Shown: positions 47,045 to 55,808, counted from the first letter of the stretch. The stretch is 64,000 bases of DNA from Caloramator fervidus (GCF_900108045.1 NZ_FNUK01000002.1:1-64000), one strand, 5' to 3'. Translations and numbers: made by a program. Notes: generated by a model not told the origin, from the letters alone.

Positions 47045-47710
47045 ATGTATGATGAAATTTTAAAAGAGTTAGAGCATCAATTAAATTTAGAATTCAAAGA
47101 ATATTACATTAAGAAAGGCATAATGGAAAATTTAAAAAATGATTTAAAAACAGAAGAAGAAGAATTAGAGAAACTAGAATTTGAATTAGACAAACTAAAA
47201 AAAGTAAAAATTCTTTTACAAAAAACTTCACAGTTTGCTAGGGAACAATCTAAGAAACAACTTGAATACCTTATAACTCAATGTTTACAATATATATTTG
47301 ATTCAAAAATAAAATTTTATATAGAGTTAAAAGAAAAGGGTGATAAAATAGATGCTGAATTTTATGTAATATCAGAACAAAATGGGAAGAAAATAATTAC
47401 AAAACCTTGCGAAGCAAGAGGGGGAGGAGTAGTAGATATAATTTCTCTAGCTATTAGAATAGCAATGATGGAAATACATACCCCTAAAATAGAAGGACCA
47501 TTAATATTAGATGAACCTGCTAAACATGTTAGTGATGATTATATAGTTAATGTAGCTGATTTTTTAAAAAATGTTTCCATGATGTTTAATAGGCAAATAA
47601 TAATTGTAACTCATAATTCTCATATATTAGAAAGTGGAGATATTGTATATAGAGTAGTATTAAACGATGGTATTAGTCATGTAGAAAAAATTAAAGGATA
47701 TATTTATTAA
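47045..47710 (+). CDS. Rad50/SbcC-like ATPase, C-terminal half (signature and Walker B)
   Basis: This is a 221-residue protein with coiled coil in residues ~5-80, then an ABC C-lobe. It has a glycine-rich signature-like motif EARGGGVVDIISLAIRIA (~123), Walker B PLILDEPAKH (~152-160) and the switch histidine in IVTHN (H190). No Walker A or CxxC exists, so it needs the 45321 protein for ATP binding. ATG 47045 has AAGGGTGA 7 nt upstream. The longer frame from 46976 runs over the small gene and lacks a site. It ends the recX-linked set. Confidence 0.85.
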   Translation: MYDEILKELEHQLNLEFKEYYIKKGIMENLKNDLKTEEEELEKLEFELDKLKKVKILLQKTSQFAREQSKKQLEYLITQCLQYIFDSKIKFYIELKEKGDKIDAEFYVISEQNGKKIITKPCEARGGGVVDIISLAIRIAMMEIHTPKIEGPLILDEPAKHVSDDYIVNVADFLKNVSMMFNRQIIIVTHNSHILESGDIVYRVVLNDGISHVEKIKGYIY

Positions 47711-47946
47711 TTTTTTAATATTTATTAATTTTTTAATCTTACTATATAGAATTTTTTTTGTTATTGTAGTAAAATCAATATAAAAGTGCTTTTTATTGCA
47801 TAAACTTGTTCTATTATGATATAATTACATTTGGTAGGTATTTCCTAAATAAGTCATGAAGAAGTTAGCACGTAATAACTCTTCAAAAAAGAATAATACT
47901 TTAATCAACTATAAATTTACAAAAATATAACAAGGGAGGTGTAATT
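47711..47946 (+). other. Intergenic region with rny leader
   Basis: Very AT-rich. It holds no convincing gene. Besides the promoter at 47796-47825 it has an imperfect hairpin around GAAGAAGTTA (47860s) / TAACTCTTC and an AGGGAGGT ribosome site before the ATT start of rny. Confidence 0.55.
47796..47825 (+). promoter_or_regulatory. Promoter of rny
   Basis: TTGCAT (47796-47801), an 18-bp spacer, then TATAAT (47820-47825) with a TGA extended -10. Confidence 0.7.
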
Positions 47947-49488
47947 ATTCAAACCATAGTTACAATAATATTAATACCAACAGTTGGAGTAATATCTTTT
48001 CTAGCTGGTTATATAGTCAGAAAAAACATCGCCGAAAGCAAAATAAAAAGTGCAGAGGAAGAAGCCAAAAGGATAATTTCAGAAGCAGAAAAAGAAGCAG
48101 AATCAAAGAAAAAAGAGGCAGTTATTGAAGCTCGTGAAGAAGTACACAAACTTAGAAGCGAATTTGAACGTGAATTGAGAGAAAGAAGAAACGAACTTCA
48201 ACGAATGGAAAGAAGATTATTATTAAGAGAAGAAACTTTAGATAAAAAAGTTGAAGCTCTTGAAATTCGAGAAGAAAACTTAAATAAAAAACAACAAGAA
48301 ATAGAACAACTACAAAATGAAATTGAAGAATTATATAAAAAACAACGAGAAGAATTGGAAAAAATTGCAGGACTCACTTCAGAAGAAGCTAAACAAATAA
48401 TATTGAAAAATGTCGAACAAGAAGTAAAACATGAAGCAGCTATGTTAATAAAAGAAATAGAAACAAAAGCAAAAGAAGAAGCAGATAAAAGGGCAAGAGA
48501 AATAATCTCTTGTGCTATACAAAGATGTGCAGCTGATCATGCTGCAGAAATAACTGTATCAGTTGTAAATCTCCCTAATGATGAAATGAAGGGTAGAATA
48601 ATAGGAAGAGAAGGTAGAAATATTAGAACATTAGAAACTCTAACAGGTATCGACCTTATAATAGACGATACTCCTGAAGCCGTTATACTTTCAGGATTTG
48701 ATCCAATTAGACGTGAAATTGCAAGACTTGCCCTAGAAAAATTAATTGCAGATGGAAGAATACATCCTGCAAGAATTGAAGAAATGGTTGAAAAAGCTAA
48801 AAGAGAAATTGAAAATGAAATTAGAGAACAAGGAGAGCATGCCGCTTTTGAAACAGGGGTTCATGGGCTTCATAGTGAATTAATAAGACTTATAGGTAGA
48901 TTAAAATATAGAACAAGTTATGGTCAAAATGTTTTAAAACATTCCATGGAAGTTGCTTATTTAGCAGGACTTATGGCTGCTGAACTTGGAGCTGATGTTA
49001 ATTTAGCTAAACGTGCTGGACTTCTTCATGACATTGGTAAAGCAGTTGATCATGAAGCAGAAGGACCTCATGCGTTATTAGGAAGTGAACTAGCCAAGAA
49101 ATATAACGAATCACCTATTGTTGTTAATGCTATTGCTGCACATCATGGCGATGTTGAACCTATGTCAATTGAAGCTATATTAGTTCAAGCTGCAGATGCA
49201 ATTTCTGCAGCAAGACCAGGTGCAAGAAGAGAAACACTTGAAGCATACATTAAAAGATTAGAAAAATTAGAAGAGATAGCTGATTCATTTGAAGGTGTTG
49301 AAAAATCATATGCTATACAAGCTGGACGTGAAGTTAGAATTATAGTTAAACCTGAGCAGGTTAGCGATGATGATATAGTTCACATGGCAAGAGAAATTGT
49401 AAAGAAAATAGAAAACGAATTAGAATATCCGGGACAAATAAAAGTAAATGTTATCCGTGAAGTAAGAGCGATTGAATACGCAAAATAA
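47947..49488 (+). CDS. rny: Ribonuclease Y, apparently with an ATT start codon
   Basis: RNase Y is the membrane-tethered endoribonuclease that starts mRNA decay in Firmicutes. The frame encodes an N-terminal membrane helix ([20 protein letters not shown]), a long coiled coil, a KH domain ([19 protein letters not shown]) and an HD domain ([15 protein letters not shown]). From 47947 it is about 513 residues, the normal size. Its first in-frame ATG, GTG or TTG is at 48175, which would lose the membrane anchor. AGGGAGGT is 7 nt ahead of ATT 47947. ATT 47944 is also possible. A sequencing substitution of ATG is an alternative. Confidence 0.9.
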   Translation: MQTIVTIILIPTVGVISFLAGYIVRKNIAESKIKSAEEEAKRIISEAEKEAESKKKEAVIEAREEVHKLRSEFERELRERRNELQRMERRLLLREETLDKKVEALEIREENLNKKQQEIEQLQNEIEELYKKQREELEKIAGLTSEEAKQIILKNVEQEVKHEAAMLIKEIETKAKEEADKRAREIISCAIQRCAADHAAEITVSVVNLPNDEMKGRIIGREGRNIRTLETLTGIDLIIDDTPEAVILSGFDPIRREIARLALEKLIADGRIHPARIEEMVEKAKREIENEIREQGEHAAFETGVHGLHSELIRLIGRLKYRTSYGQNVLKHSMEVAYLAGLMAAELGADVNLAKRAGLLHDIGKAVDHEAEGPHALLGSELAKKYNESPIVVNAIAAHHGDVEPMSIEAILVQAADAISAARPGARRETLEAYIKRLEKLEEIADSFEGVEKSYAIQAGREVRIIVKPEQVSDDDIVHMAREIVKKIENELEYPGQIKVNVIREVRAIEYAK

Positions 49489-49513
49489 ACCCCAAAATTT
49501 TTGGGGTTTTTTT
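49487..49513 (+). terminator. Intrinsic terminator after rny
   Basis: The AAACCCCAAA / TTTGGGGTTT stem is followed by a T-run, directly at the rny stop. Confidence 0.92.
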
Positions 49514-49521
49514 ATTTTTTA

Positions 49522-49550
49522 GAAGGAATTTCTATATTTGCGTAGAATTA
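49522..49550 (+). promoter_or_regulatory. Sigma-H-type promoter of spoVS
   Basis: GAAGGAATT (49522-49530), an 11-bp spacer and GTAGAATTA (49542-49550) match the sigma-H consensus RnAGGAwWW / RnnGAATWW at every fixed base. It lies about 40 bp before the spoVS start. A SigA-like TATAAT at 49552 lacks a clear -35. Confidence 0.75.
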
Positions 49551-49591
49551 ATATAATTAGATAAAATAATAGCTTTCAAGGAGGTATTATA

Positions 49592-49852
49592 ATGGAAGTA
49601 TTAAAGGTTTCAGCAAAATCAAATCCAAATTCAGTTGCAGGTGCTCTAGCTGGTGTTATCAGAGAAAAAGGTTCTGCAGAAATTCAAGCAATTGGTGCAG
49701 GAGCAATTAATCAGGCAGTTAAAGCTATTGCTATAGCCAGAGGCTTTGTTGCTCCAAGCGGAATTGACTTAGTTTGTATTCCTGCTTTTACTGATATTAT
49801 AATTGAAGGTGAAGAAAGAACAGCAATTAAATTTATTGTTCAACCAAGATAA
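49592..49852 (+). CDS. spoVS: Stage V sporulation protein S
   Basis: This is an 86-residue, highly conserved Alba-like protein needed for later sporulation steps. EVLKVSAKSNPNSVAGALAG, EIQAIGAGAINQAVKAIAIAR and the terminal IEGEERTAIKFIVQPR segments fit SpoVS. The start follows AAGGAGG. The sigma-H-type promoter and the terminator at 49867 make it a single-gene unit. This is direct support for a spore-forming host. Confidence 0.97.
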   Translation: MEVLKVSAKSNPNSVAGALAGVIREKGSAEIQAIGAGAINQAVKAIAIARGFVAPSGIDLVCIPAFTDIIIEGEERTAIKFIVQPR

Positions 49853-49866
49853 TTTTACATTAATAC

Positions 49867-49895
49867 AAAAGGGCTGCATTGCAGTCCTTTTGTTT
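49867..49895 (+). terminator. Intrinsic terminator after spoVS
   Basis: The AAAAGGGCTGC / GCAGTCCTTTT stem with one G-T pair, followed by TTTTGTTT. Confidence 0.85.
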
Positions 49896-50031
49896 ATGTA
49901 CTTTTGTTTACATAATATATATTATGTTTAATTTGAATGTGAAAGATTTCTTTCAAAAATATGTAGACATTTGCAAAATTAAATGCTATATTTAAAATAA
50001 ATAAAAAATTATTCTTTCATGAGGTGACTTT

Positions 50032-50406
50032 ATGAAAGATGGTAGTATTAGAAATAGACAATTAATTAGTAAAGTAAATATTACATCATTAGTTAAGTTA
50101 TTCATTTTACACTTCCTTATTGAAAAAGAGCATTATGGTAATGAATTAATTGAACGAATAGAAAAATGTTTAAATTACAGTTGGAAACCTAGTCCTGGAT
50201 TAATGTATCCTCTTCTTAGAAACATGGAAGAAAATTTACTAATAGAAGGTTGGTGGGAAGAACCTGATAAAAAAACAAAAAGAATTTATAGAATAACTGA
50301 TAATGGTATAAAACATTATGAAAAAATTAAAACAATTTATAAACCTATGTTAGATGAATCTTTAGAAATAATTAAAAATACATTGAATGAAATTTATAAA
50401 AAATAA
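50032..50406 (+). CDS. PadR-family transcriptional regulator
   Basis: This is a 124-residue winged-helix protein. The PadR N-terminal domain is visible: ILHFLIEKEHYGNELIERIEK, PGLMYPLLRNMEENLLIEGWWEE and RIYRITDNGIKHYEKI. A short C-terminal helix gives dimer contacts. The usual ligand role is sensing small aromatic or toxic compounds. It lies 14 bp before the aminotransferase and may share its transcript, an uncommon pairing. The target is unknown. Confidence 0.85.
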   Translation: MKDGSIRNRQLISKVNITSLVKLFILHFLIEKEHYGNELIERIEKCLNYSWKPSPGLMYPLLRNMEENLLIEGWWEEPDKKTKRIYRITDNGIKHYEKIKTIYKPMLDESLEIIKNTLNEIYKK

Positions 50407-50420
50407 GGGGGAAATATTAA

Positions 50421-51608
50421 ATGGAATTATCAAAAAAAGCAAAAGAAATAAGTTCATCGGTAACTCTAGAAATAACAGCAAAGGCTAAAAAAATGAAAGA
50501 AGAAGGTATTGATGTTATAAGTTTTGGTGCAGGTGAACCAGATTTTAATACACCAATAAACATTCAAAATGCTGCAATCGAAGCTATAAAAAAAGGATTA
50601 ACCCGATATACTGCTGCTTCAGGTATTCTTGAATTAAAACAAGCAATTTGTAACAAATTAAAAGAAGAAAATGGTTTACATTACGATCCATCTCAAATAG
50701 TAATCTCAAATGGTGCAAAACATTCCATTTATAATGCATTGCAAGCTATATGTAATCCCGGAGACGAAGTCATTGTTCCAATTCCATTTTGGGTTAGCTA
50801 CCCTGAGCTTGTAAAATTAGTTGATGCAAAACCAGTATATGTAAAAACATCAGAAGAAAATGATTTTAAATATACTAAAGAAGCTCTTGAATCTGCTATT
50901 TCAAATAAAACAAAAGCCATTATATTAAATAGCCCTAATAATCCTACAGGAACAGTCTATGATATAAAAGAACTTGAATATATTGCTGAATTAGCTATTA
51001 AGTATGATTTACTTATCATATCTGATGAAATATACGAAAAATTAGTATATGATAATAAAAAACATGTTAGTATAGCTTCTTTAGGAAATGAAATCAAAGA
51101 ACGAACTATAGTAATTAACGGAGTTTCTAAGGCATACTCTATGACAGGTTGGCGTATTGGATATACTGCATCAAATAAAGAAATTGCAAAGTTGATGTCC
51201 AACCTACAAAGCCATCAAACTTCCAATCCTAACACAATTGCTCAATATGCTAGTATAGAAGCAATAAAAGGCTCACAAGATGCTGTTGAAGAAATGAAAA
51301 AAGAATTTGAAAAGAGAAGAAACTACATGGTAGATAAAATCAATTCTATAGAAGGTTTATCTTGTAGAAAACCAGCTGGTGCTTTTTACGTAATGGTAAA
51401 TATAAGTAAAGTAAAAGGAAAAAATATAAAAGGTTATGTTATAAATAATTCCATAGACTTTTGTAATGCTTTATTAGAATATGCTAAAGTAGCTGCTATA
51501 CCTGGTAAAGGATTTGGAGATGATGATTTTATTCGTTTATCTTACGCTACATCAATGGAAAATATAGTTGAAGGATTAAATAGAATAGAAAACTTTTTAA
51601 AACAATAA
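50421..51608 (+). CDS. Class I/II PLP-dependent aminotransferase (aspartate aminotransferase type)
   Basis: This is a 395-residue aminotransferase of the AspB/AspC-like subgroup I gamma. YTAASGILELKQAI, NSPNNPTGTVYD, SDEIYEKLVYD and the PLP lysine in NGVSKAYSMTGWRIGY are visible, and the substrate-carboxylate arginine is likely in DDFIRLSYATS. It probably interconverts aspartate and oxaloacetate. Substrate range is not certain. It follows AAGGGGG and the padR gene. Confidence 0.93.
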   Translation: MELSKKAKEISSSVTLEITAKAKKMKEEGIDVISFGAGEPDFNTPINIQNAAIEAIKKGLTRYTAASGILELKQAICNKLKEENGLHYDPSQIVISNGAKHSIYNALQAICNPGDEVIVPIPFWVSYPELVKLVDAKPVYVKTSEENDFKYTKEALESAISNKTKAIILNSPNNPTGTVYDIKELEYIAELAIKYDLLIISDEIYEKLVYDNKKHVSIASLGNEIKERTIVINGVSKAYSMTGWRIGYTASNKEIAKLMSNLQSHQTSNPNTIAQYASIEAIKGSQDAVEEMKKEFEKRRNYMVDKINSIEGLSCRKPAGAFYVMVNISKVKGKNIKGYVINNSIDFCNALLEYAKVAAIPGKGFGDDDFIRLSYATSMENIVEGLNRIENFLKQ

Positions 51609-51632
51609 AGAATAGGGGATTTCCCCTATTCT
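51609..51632 (+). terminator. Hairpin after the aminotransferase
   Basis: An 11-bp stem AGAATAGGGGA / TCCCCTATTCT with a 2-nt spacer. Only a short T-rich tail follows. Confidence 0.65.
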
Positions 51633-51705
51633 GTATGTTTTTTGTTGCATGTTAAAACGACATAATTTATAATTTAGTTATCAAAAACATAAAGGAGTTG
51701 ATTAA

Positions 51706-53136
51706 ATGTATAACGAATACCAAAGTCCTTTAGTTACGCGTTATGCTTCAAAAGAAATGTCATATCTTTTTTCTGATGAGTTTAAATTTACAACTTGGCG
51801 TAAATTATGGGTAGCTTTAGCTGAAGCTGAAAAAGAATTAGGGTTAAATATTACAGATGAACAAATAAAAGAATTAAAAGATCATATATATGATATTAAT
51901 TATGAGATAGCTATTGAACAAGAGAAAAAAACAAGGCATGATGTTATGTCACATATTTATGCTTATGGAATACAATGTCCAAAAGCTAAACCAATTATAC
52001 ATTTAGGAGCTACAAGTTGCTATGTAGTTGATAATACAGATGTAATAATTATGAAGGAAGCTTTAAAAATCGTAAGAAAAAAAATCTTAAAAGTTATAAA
52101 AAATTTAAGTAAGTTTGCAGATAAATATAAAGATCTTCCAACTTTAGCATATACACATTTGCAACCTGCTCAATTAACTACTGTTGGTAAAAGAGCTTGT
52201 CTTTGGATTCAAGATCTTATTATCGATTTAGAAAACTTAGATAATTGTATAAATTCTTTAAAACTTCTAGGTGTTAAAGGAACAACCGGAACACAAGCAA
52301 GTTTTTTAAAACTTTTTGATGGAGATCATGAAAAAGTAAAAAAACTTGATGAGTTAGTTTGCGAAAAATTAGGATTCAAGGATAAATATTTTAAAATTAC
52401 AGGACAAACATATCCTCGCAAACAAGATGCAATAGTTTTAAGTTGTCTTTCATACATTGCTCAAAGTGCATATAAATTTAGCAATGATATAAGAATCCTT
52501 CAAAGTTTCAAAGAAATTGAAGAACCTTTTGAAACTACTCAAATAGGCTCATCTGCTATGCCATATAAAAGAAATCCTATGAGAAGTGAAAGAATATCTG
52601 CATTATCACGTTATGTTATCGTAAATGTATTAAATCCTTTAATAACCGCATCTACTCAATGGTTTGAACGTACTTTAGATGATTCTGCTAATAAAAGAAT
52701 TGTAATTTCAGAATCATTTTTAGCTGTAGATGCTATACTAAATTTGTATATAAATATCTCAGAAAATTTAGTTGTATATAAAAAAGTTATAGAAAAAAGA
52801 GTAAAAGAAGAACTTCCTTTTATGGCAACAGAAAATATATTAATGGAAGCAGTAAAAAAAGGTGGAGATAGACAAGAATTACATGAAAAAATAAGAGTTC
52901 ATTCAATGGAAGCTGCAAAAATGATCAAGGAATATGGATGTGCTAATGATTTAATTATTAGAATTGCTAATGATGAAGCTTTTAATCTTAGCAAAGAAGA
53001 AATACTTTCTACTTTAAATCCTCAAAATTATATTGGAAGATGTAAAGAACAAGTTGAGGAATTTTTAAAAGAAATAGTTGAGCCAGTATTAAATATAAAT
53101 CCTATCGAAGAAATTAAAGTAGAAATAAATGTTTAG
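51706..53136 (+). CDS. purB: Adenylosuccinate lyase
   Basis: PurB acts twice in purine synthesis, making AICAR and AMP. The 476-residue protein has [38 protein letters not shown] and the lyase signature [15 protein letters not shown]. It is longer than the short B. subtilis form (about 430) and fits the longer type found in Clostridia. It follows AAGGAG and ends at a long hairpin. No other purine genes are nearby. Confidence 0.95.
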   Translation: MYNEYQSPLVTRYASKEMSYLFSDEFKFTTWRKLWVALAEAEKELGLNITDEQIKELKDHIYDINYEIAIEQEKKTRHDVMSHIYAYGIQCPKAKPIIHLGATSCYVVDNTDVIIMKEALKIVRKKILKVIKNLSKFADKYKDLPTLAYTHLQPAQLTTVGKRACLWIQDLIIDLENLDNCINSLKLLGVKGTTGTQASFLKLFDGDHEKVKKLDELVCEKLGFKDKYFKITGQTYPRKQDAIVLSCLSYIAQSAYKFSNDIRILQSFKEIEEPFETTQIGSSAMPYKRNPMRSERISALSRYVIVNVLNPLITASTQWFERTLDDSANKRIVISESFLAVDAILNLYINISENLVVYKKVIEKRVKEELPFMATENILMEAVKKGGDRQELHEKIRVHSMEAAKMIKEYGCANDLIIRIANDEAFNLSKEEILSTLNPQNYIGRCKEQVEEFLKEIVEPVLNINPIEEIKVEINV

Positions 53137-53137
53137 T

Positions 53138-53165
53138 ACTTGCTGCTTTTTAAAAAGCAGCAAGT
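53138..53165 (+). terminator. Hairpin terminator after purB
   Basis: A perfect 14-bp inverted repeat with no spacer (ACTTGCTGCTTTTT / AAAAAGCAGCAAGT), 1 bp after the purB stop. The downstream TTATTTATATTATTTT is T-rich. Confidence 0.75.
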
Positions 53166-53277
53166 TATTTATATTATTTTGTTATTTTTTTAACATACAT
53201 TTATTTAAAGACAAAATTAGTCGAAAATTAATATTACAGATTTCCTGTTTTATTAACAAATTTTAGTAATTTGTAAC

Positions 53278-53307
53278 TTGACATTTATTTTCAAATGATA
53301 TGTCGAA
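53278..53307 (+). promoter_or_regulatory. Candidate promoter and Spo0A-box-like site before proC
   Basis: A consensus -35 TTGACA (53278-53283) is followed at 53301-53307 by TGTCGAA, the core Spo0A box, where a -10 would lie. This could be a repressor layout. No clean -10 is visible. The rest of 53166-53434 is AT-rich with no gene. Confidence 0.35.
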
Positions 53308-53434
53308 AATAATTATTTAATAAGAAAATTAATTCTTAGAAAATTTCATTCTTATACACATTTTTATTCACTTGTGTTAATAAACACTTTAACCTAAAAT
53401 AATAAGTAGAATAAAAATAAGGAGGGGTTATAAA

Positions 53435-54226
53435 GTGTTAGGTTTTATAGGATGCGGTAATATGGGAAGCGCAATAATAAAAGGCATTATAGATTCCGGT
53501 ATTGATCCTAAAAACATGTATGCCTATGATCATCATAAAGAAAAAATATTAAATACAAATTCAAAAATAAACATTTGTAGCAATAATATTGAAGTTGTAA
53601 ACAAAAGTAAATACATATTCCTTGCAATAAAACCTCATTTGTATAATGAAGTATTACAAGCTATAAAAGATCACTTAACATATGACAAAATTATAATCAT
53701 CATGGCTGCTGGCTATACAATTAAACAAGCAGAAGAAATCATAGGCAATAAAAAAATTGTAAGAATAATGCCCAATACTCCAGCTTTAATAAAACAAGGT
53801 TTTATAACTATATCTTATAATAATAAATTATCAATAGAAGAAAAAAACATTATTATCAATTTACTAAAAAACATTGGCACAGTCAAAGAAATTAATGAAG
53901 ACCTTATGAATGCATATTCTTCTATAACAGGCAGCGGCCCTGCATTTGTATATTTATTTATTGAAGCTATGGCAGATGCAGCACTATTACTTGGTATACC
54001 AAAAAAAGAAGCTTATGAAGCAATTTCCACAATGATTATAGGCAGTGCTAAATTGCTTTTAGAAACCTCAAAACATCCTGCAGAATTAAGGGATATGGTA
54101 ACATCTCCATCTGGAACAACAATTGAAGGTATAAGAACCTTAGAAGAAAAAGCTTTTAGAAGTTCTATTATTGAATGTGTAGTCAATACATATAAAAAAA
54201 ATCTAGATATAAAAAATATAAGGTGA
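53435..54226 (+). CDS. proC: Pyrroline-5-carboxylate reductase
   Basis: ProC makes proline from pyrroline-5-carboxylate with NAD(P)H. The 263-residue protein has the Rossmann GFIGCGNMGSAIIKGI, ARIMPNTPAL-like VRIMPNTPALI, TGSGPAFVYLFIEAM and the C-terminal VTSPSGTTIEGIRTLEE. It starts at GTG with a strong AAGGAGGGG ahead. A small membrane-protein gene is 5 bp downstream. Confidence 0.96.
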   Translation: MLGFIGCGNMGSAIIKGIIDSGIDPKNMYAYDHHKEKILNTNSKINICSNNIEVVNKSKYIFLAIKPHLYNEVLQAIKDHLTYDKIIIIMAAGYTIKQAEEIIGNKKIVRIMPNTPALIKQGFITISYNNKLSIEEKNIIINLLKNIGTVKEINEDLMNAYSSITGSGPAFVYLFIEAMADAALLLGIPKKEAYEAISTMIIGSAKLLLETSKHPAELRDMVTSPSGTTIEGIRTLEEKAFRSSIIECVVNTYKKNLDIKNIR

Positions 54227-54231
54227 TATTT

Positions 54232-54330
54232 ATGAAATTTTTGAGGTATTTGCTTATGTTGATAGTATCTCTTATTTATATCGTCTTTTGTCTTATTCTT
54301 TTGATGAACTTAAATAAAAGAAAAAAATAA
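54232..54330 (+). CDS. 32-residue single-pass membrane microprotein
   Basis: A short gene starts at ATG after AGGTGAT (5-nt spacing) and lies 5 bp downstream of proC. It encodes a 32-residue peptide with one hydrophobic span (LLMLIVSLIYIVFCLILLM) and a basic NKRKK end, which suggests a C-terminal cytoplasmic tail. I know no family. Good start signal, close linkage and clear composition support it as real, though short genes can be chance. Confidence 0.5.
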   Translation: MKFLRYLLMLIVSLIYIVFCLILLMNLNKRKK

Positions 54331-54405
54331 TTTGAAAATAACTAAAAACATTTCGCTAAATTGATATTTAGTAGAATTTATTATTTTGAAAATGGGGGAG
54401 TGCTA

Positions 54406-55377
54406 ATGGATAAAAACAACTTGGAAATTTTATTTGACGAAAGTTTACCTTATATATTAAATGATTTTTTAGGATATCTTTATACTGTAAAAGGTAAATC
54501 TTTAAATACTATTTCTGGTTACAAAGTTGATCTTAGATTATTTTTAAAATACATAAAAAAAATAAAACATAACCTAAAAAACGAGGTTGAAGATGTAGAT
54601 ATTTCTGACATAAATGAAGACATAATAAAAAGCATTACTTTAAATGATATATATTCTTTTATAAATTATGTATCTATAAAAAGAAAAAACAGCAACTATG
54701 CCAGAGCTCGTAAAATTGCTGCTATTAGATCTTTTTTTAATTATTTAGAAACTAAAGCAAAAATAATAAAAGAAAATCCTGCTAGAGAATTAGAATCACC
54801 AAAAATAAACAAACGACATCCTGTTTATCTCACCCTAGAACAAAGCAAAAAATTGCTTGAATCTATAAAAGGCCGAAACAAAGAAAGAGATTATGCAATT
54901 ATTACCCTATTTTTAAACTGTGGTCTTCGTTTATCTGAACTAGTAAACATTGATATAAGCAAAATAAAAGGAGATACGCTTACCGTAATAGGCAAAGGAA
55001 ATAAAGAACGAACAGTTTACCTGAATAAAGCTTGTATAAAAGCTATTAATGCATATCTAGCAGTAAGACCTAAAGATGGAGTTATCGACAAAGATGCGCT
55101 ATTTCTAAGTGAAAGAAAAAAACGAATTGATAAAAGAACAGTTGAAAAATTAGTGAAAAAATACGTTATAAATGCAGGTTTACTAGATAATAAGTATACT
55201 CCTCATAAATTAAGACATACCGCAGCAACATTAATGTATAAATATGGAAAGGTTGATATACGTGCTCTTCAACATATATTAGGACATGAAAGTGTATCAA
55301 CAACCCAAATATATACCCACATCGACGATGAAATCTTAAGAGACGCTATAAAATCAAATCCACTATCGGAAGAATAA
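54406..55377 (+). CDS. Tyrosine recombinase (XerC/XerD-like)
   Basis: This is a 323-residue site-specific recombinase. The N-terminal SAM-like domain has LNTISGYKVDLRLFLKYI. The catalytic domain has R in LNCGLRLSEL, K in GKGNKERTV, HxxR in HKLRHTAATLM, and H and Tyr in LGHESVSTTQIYTH. Xer proteins resolve chromosome dimers, and this one lies beside lexA, a chromosomal placement known in Firmicutes. No integrase-type attachment site or phage gene is nearby. ATG 54406 follows GGGGGAG. TTG 54361 is not supported. Confidence 0.93.
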   Translation: MDKNNLEILFDESLPYILNDFLGYLYTVKGKSLNTISGYKVDLRLFLKYIKKIKHNLKNEVEDVDISDINEDIIKSITLNDIYSFINYVSIKRKNSNYARARKIAAIRSFFNYLETKAKIIKENPARELESPKINKRHPVYLTLEQSKKLLESIKGRNKERDYAIITLFLNCGLRLSELVNIDISKIKGDTLTVIGKGNKERTVYLNKACIKAINAYLAVRPKDGVIDKDALFLSERKKRIDKRTVEKLVKKYVINAGLLDNKYTPHKLRHTAATLMYKYGKVDIRALQHILGHESVSTTQIYTHIDDEILRDAIKSNPLSEE

Positions 55378-55395
55378 CCCAAAAGGGTTATTCTT
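55370..55395. terminator. Bidirectional terminator between xer and the cysteine-rich gene
   Basis: The 11-bp AAGAATAACCC / GGGTTATTCTT stem with an AAAA loop spans both stop codons of the convergent genes. Confidence 0.85.
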
Positions 55396-55702
55396 CTCTC
55401 TCTTTAAAAAACTCCTCTAATTCTTTATAATATTTCTCTCTTAATTCTGGAATATCCTCAATATAAACAACATTTTCTTCTTTATCATTTTGCTCTACTT
55501 CTAATACTTCATCATCAAAAATATAGTCATCAAGTTCTGATTCATCAAAAAGAATACCATCAATTCTAACTTCTTTATAATCTGAAGATATCTCTAAACA
55601 TTTTCCGCAGCTATTACATATTTTGTTTTTTTCAATATCACAAATATTACAATCACTACAATTATCACATATTTTATTTTGGTTAAAAATACAATATTGC
55701 AT
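55388..55702 (-). CDS. Cysteine-rich small protein, divergent from lexA
   Basis: This is a 104-residue acidic protein. Eight cysteines lie in the first 35 residues (C4, 12, 15, 18, 21, 29, 32, 35), in CxxC-like pairs such as CDNCSDCNICD and CNSCGKC, which suggests a zinc or iron-sulfur site. The rest is strongly acidic (DDYIFDDEVLEVEQNDKEE). I do not recognise a family. It has a promoter of its own on the minus strand. The C-terminus meets a bidirectional terminator. Confidence 0.72.
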   Translation of the reverse strand: MQYCIFNQNKICDNCSDCNICDIEKNKICNSCGKCLEISSDYKEVRIDGILFDESELDDYIFDDEVLEVEQNDKEENVVYIEDIPELREKYYKELEEFFKEREE

Positions 55703-55746
55703 ATGATTAACACTCCTTTTTATATTTAATAATTATCATGAATTTT

Positions 55747-55775
55747 ATTATATCATTTGAATTATATCGACTCAA
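55747..55775 (-). promoter_or_regulatory. Promoter of the cysteine-rich gene (minus strand)
   Basis: Read on the minus strand, TTGAGT (complement of 55770-55775) and TATAAT (complement of 55747-55752) are 17 bp apart, about 45 bp before the start codon. Confidence 0.7.
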
Positions 55776-55794
55776 GACAAATAACTTATAATAT

Positions 55795-55808
55795 CGAACA
55801 TAAGTTTG
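55795..55808 (+). promoter_or_regulatory. LexA (SOS) box of lexA
   Basis: CGAACATAAGTTTG fits the Gram-positive SOS consensus CGAAC-N4-GTTYG-like pattern. It abuts the lexA -35, so LexA can repress its own gene. Confidence 0.82.

Noticed and set aside
45321-47710. Split Rad50 as one gene broken by frameshifts
   Set aside because: The three open frames each have their own ribosome site and start, the small gene lies fully between the halves, and the length of the missing coiled-coil arm cannot be restored by single-base changes. A conserved order in relatives would decide it.
48175-48180. TTG at 48175 as the rny start
   Set aside because: It would remove the membrane helix and part of the coiled coil, which RNase Y needs, and has no ribosome site before it.
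54406-55377. Tyrosine recombinase as a phage or island integrase
   Set aside because: No tRNA, attachment repeat or phage gene is adjacent, and the protein has the compact XerC/D form beside lexA.
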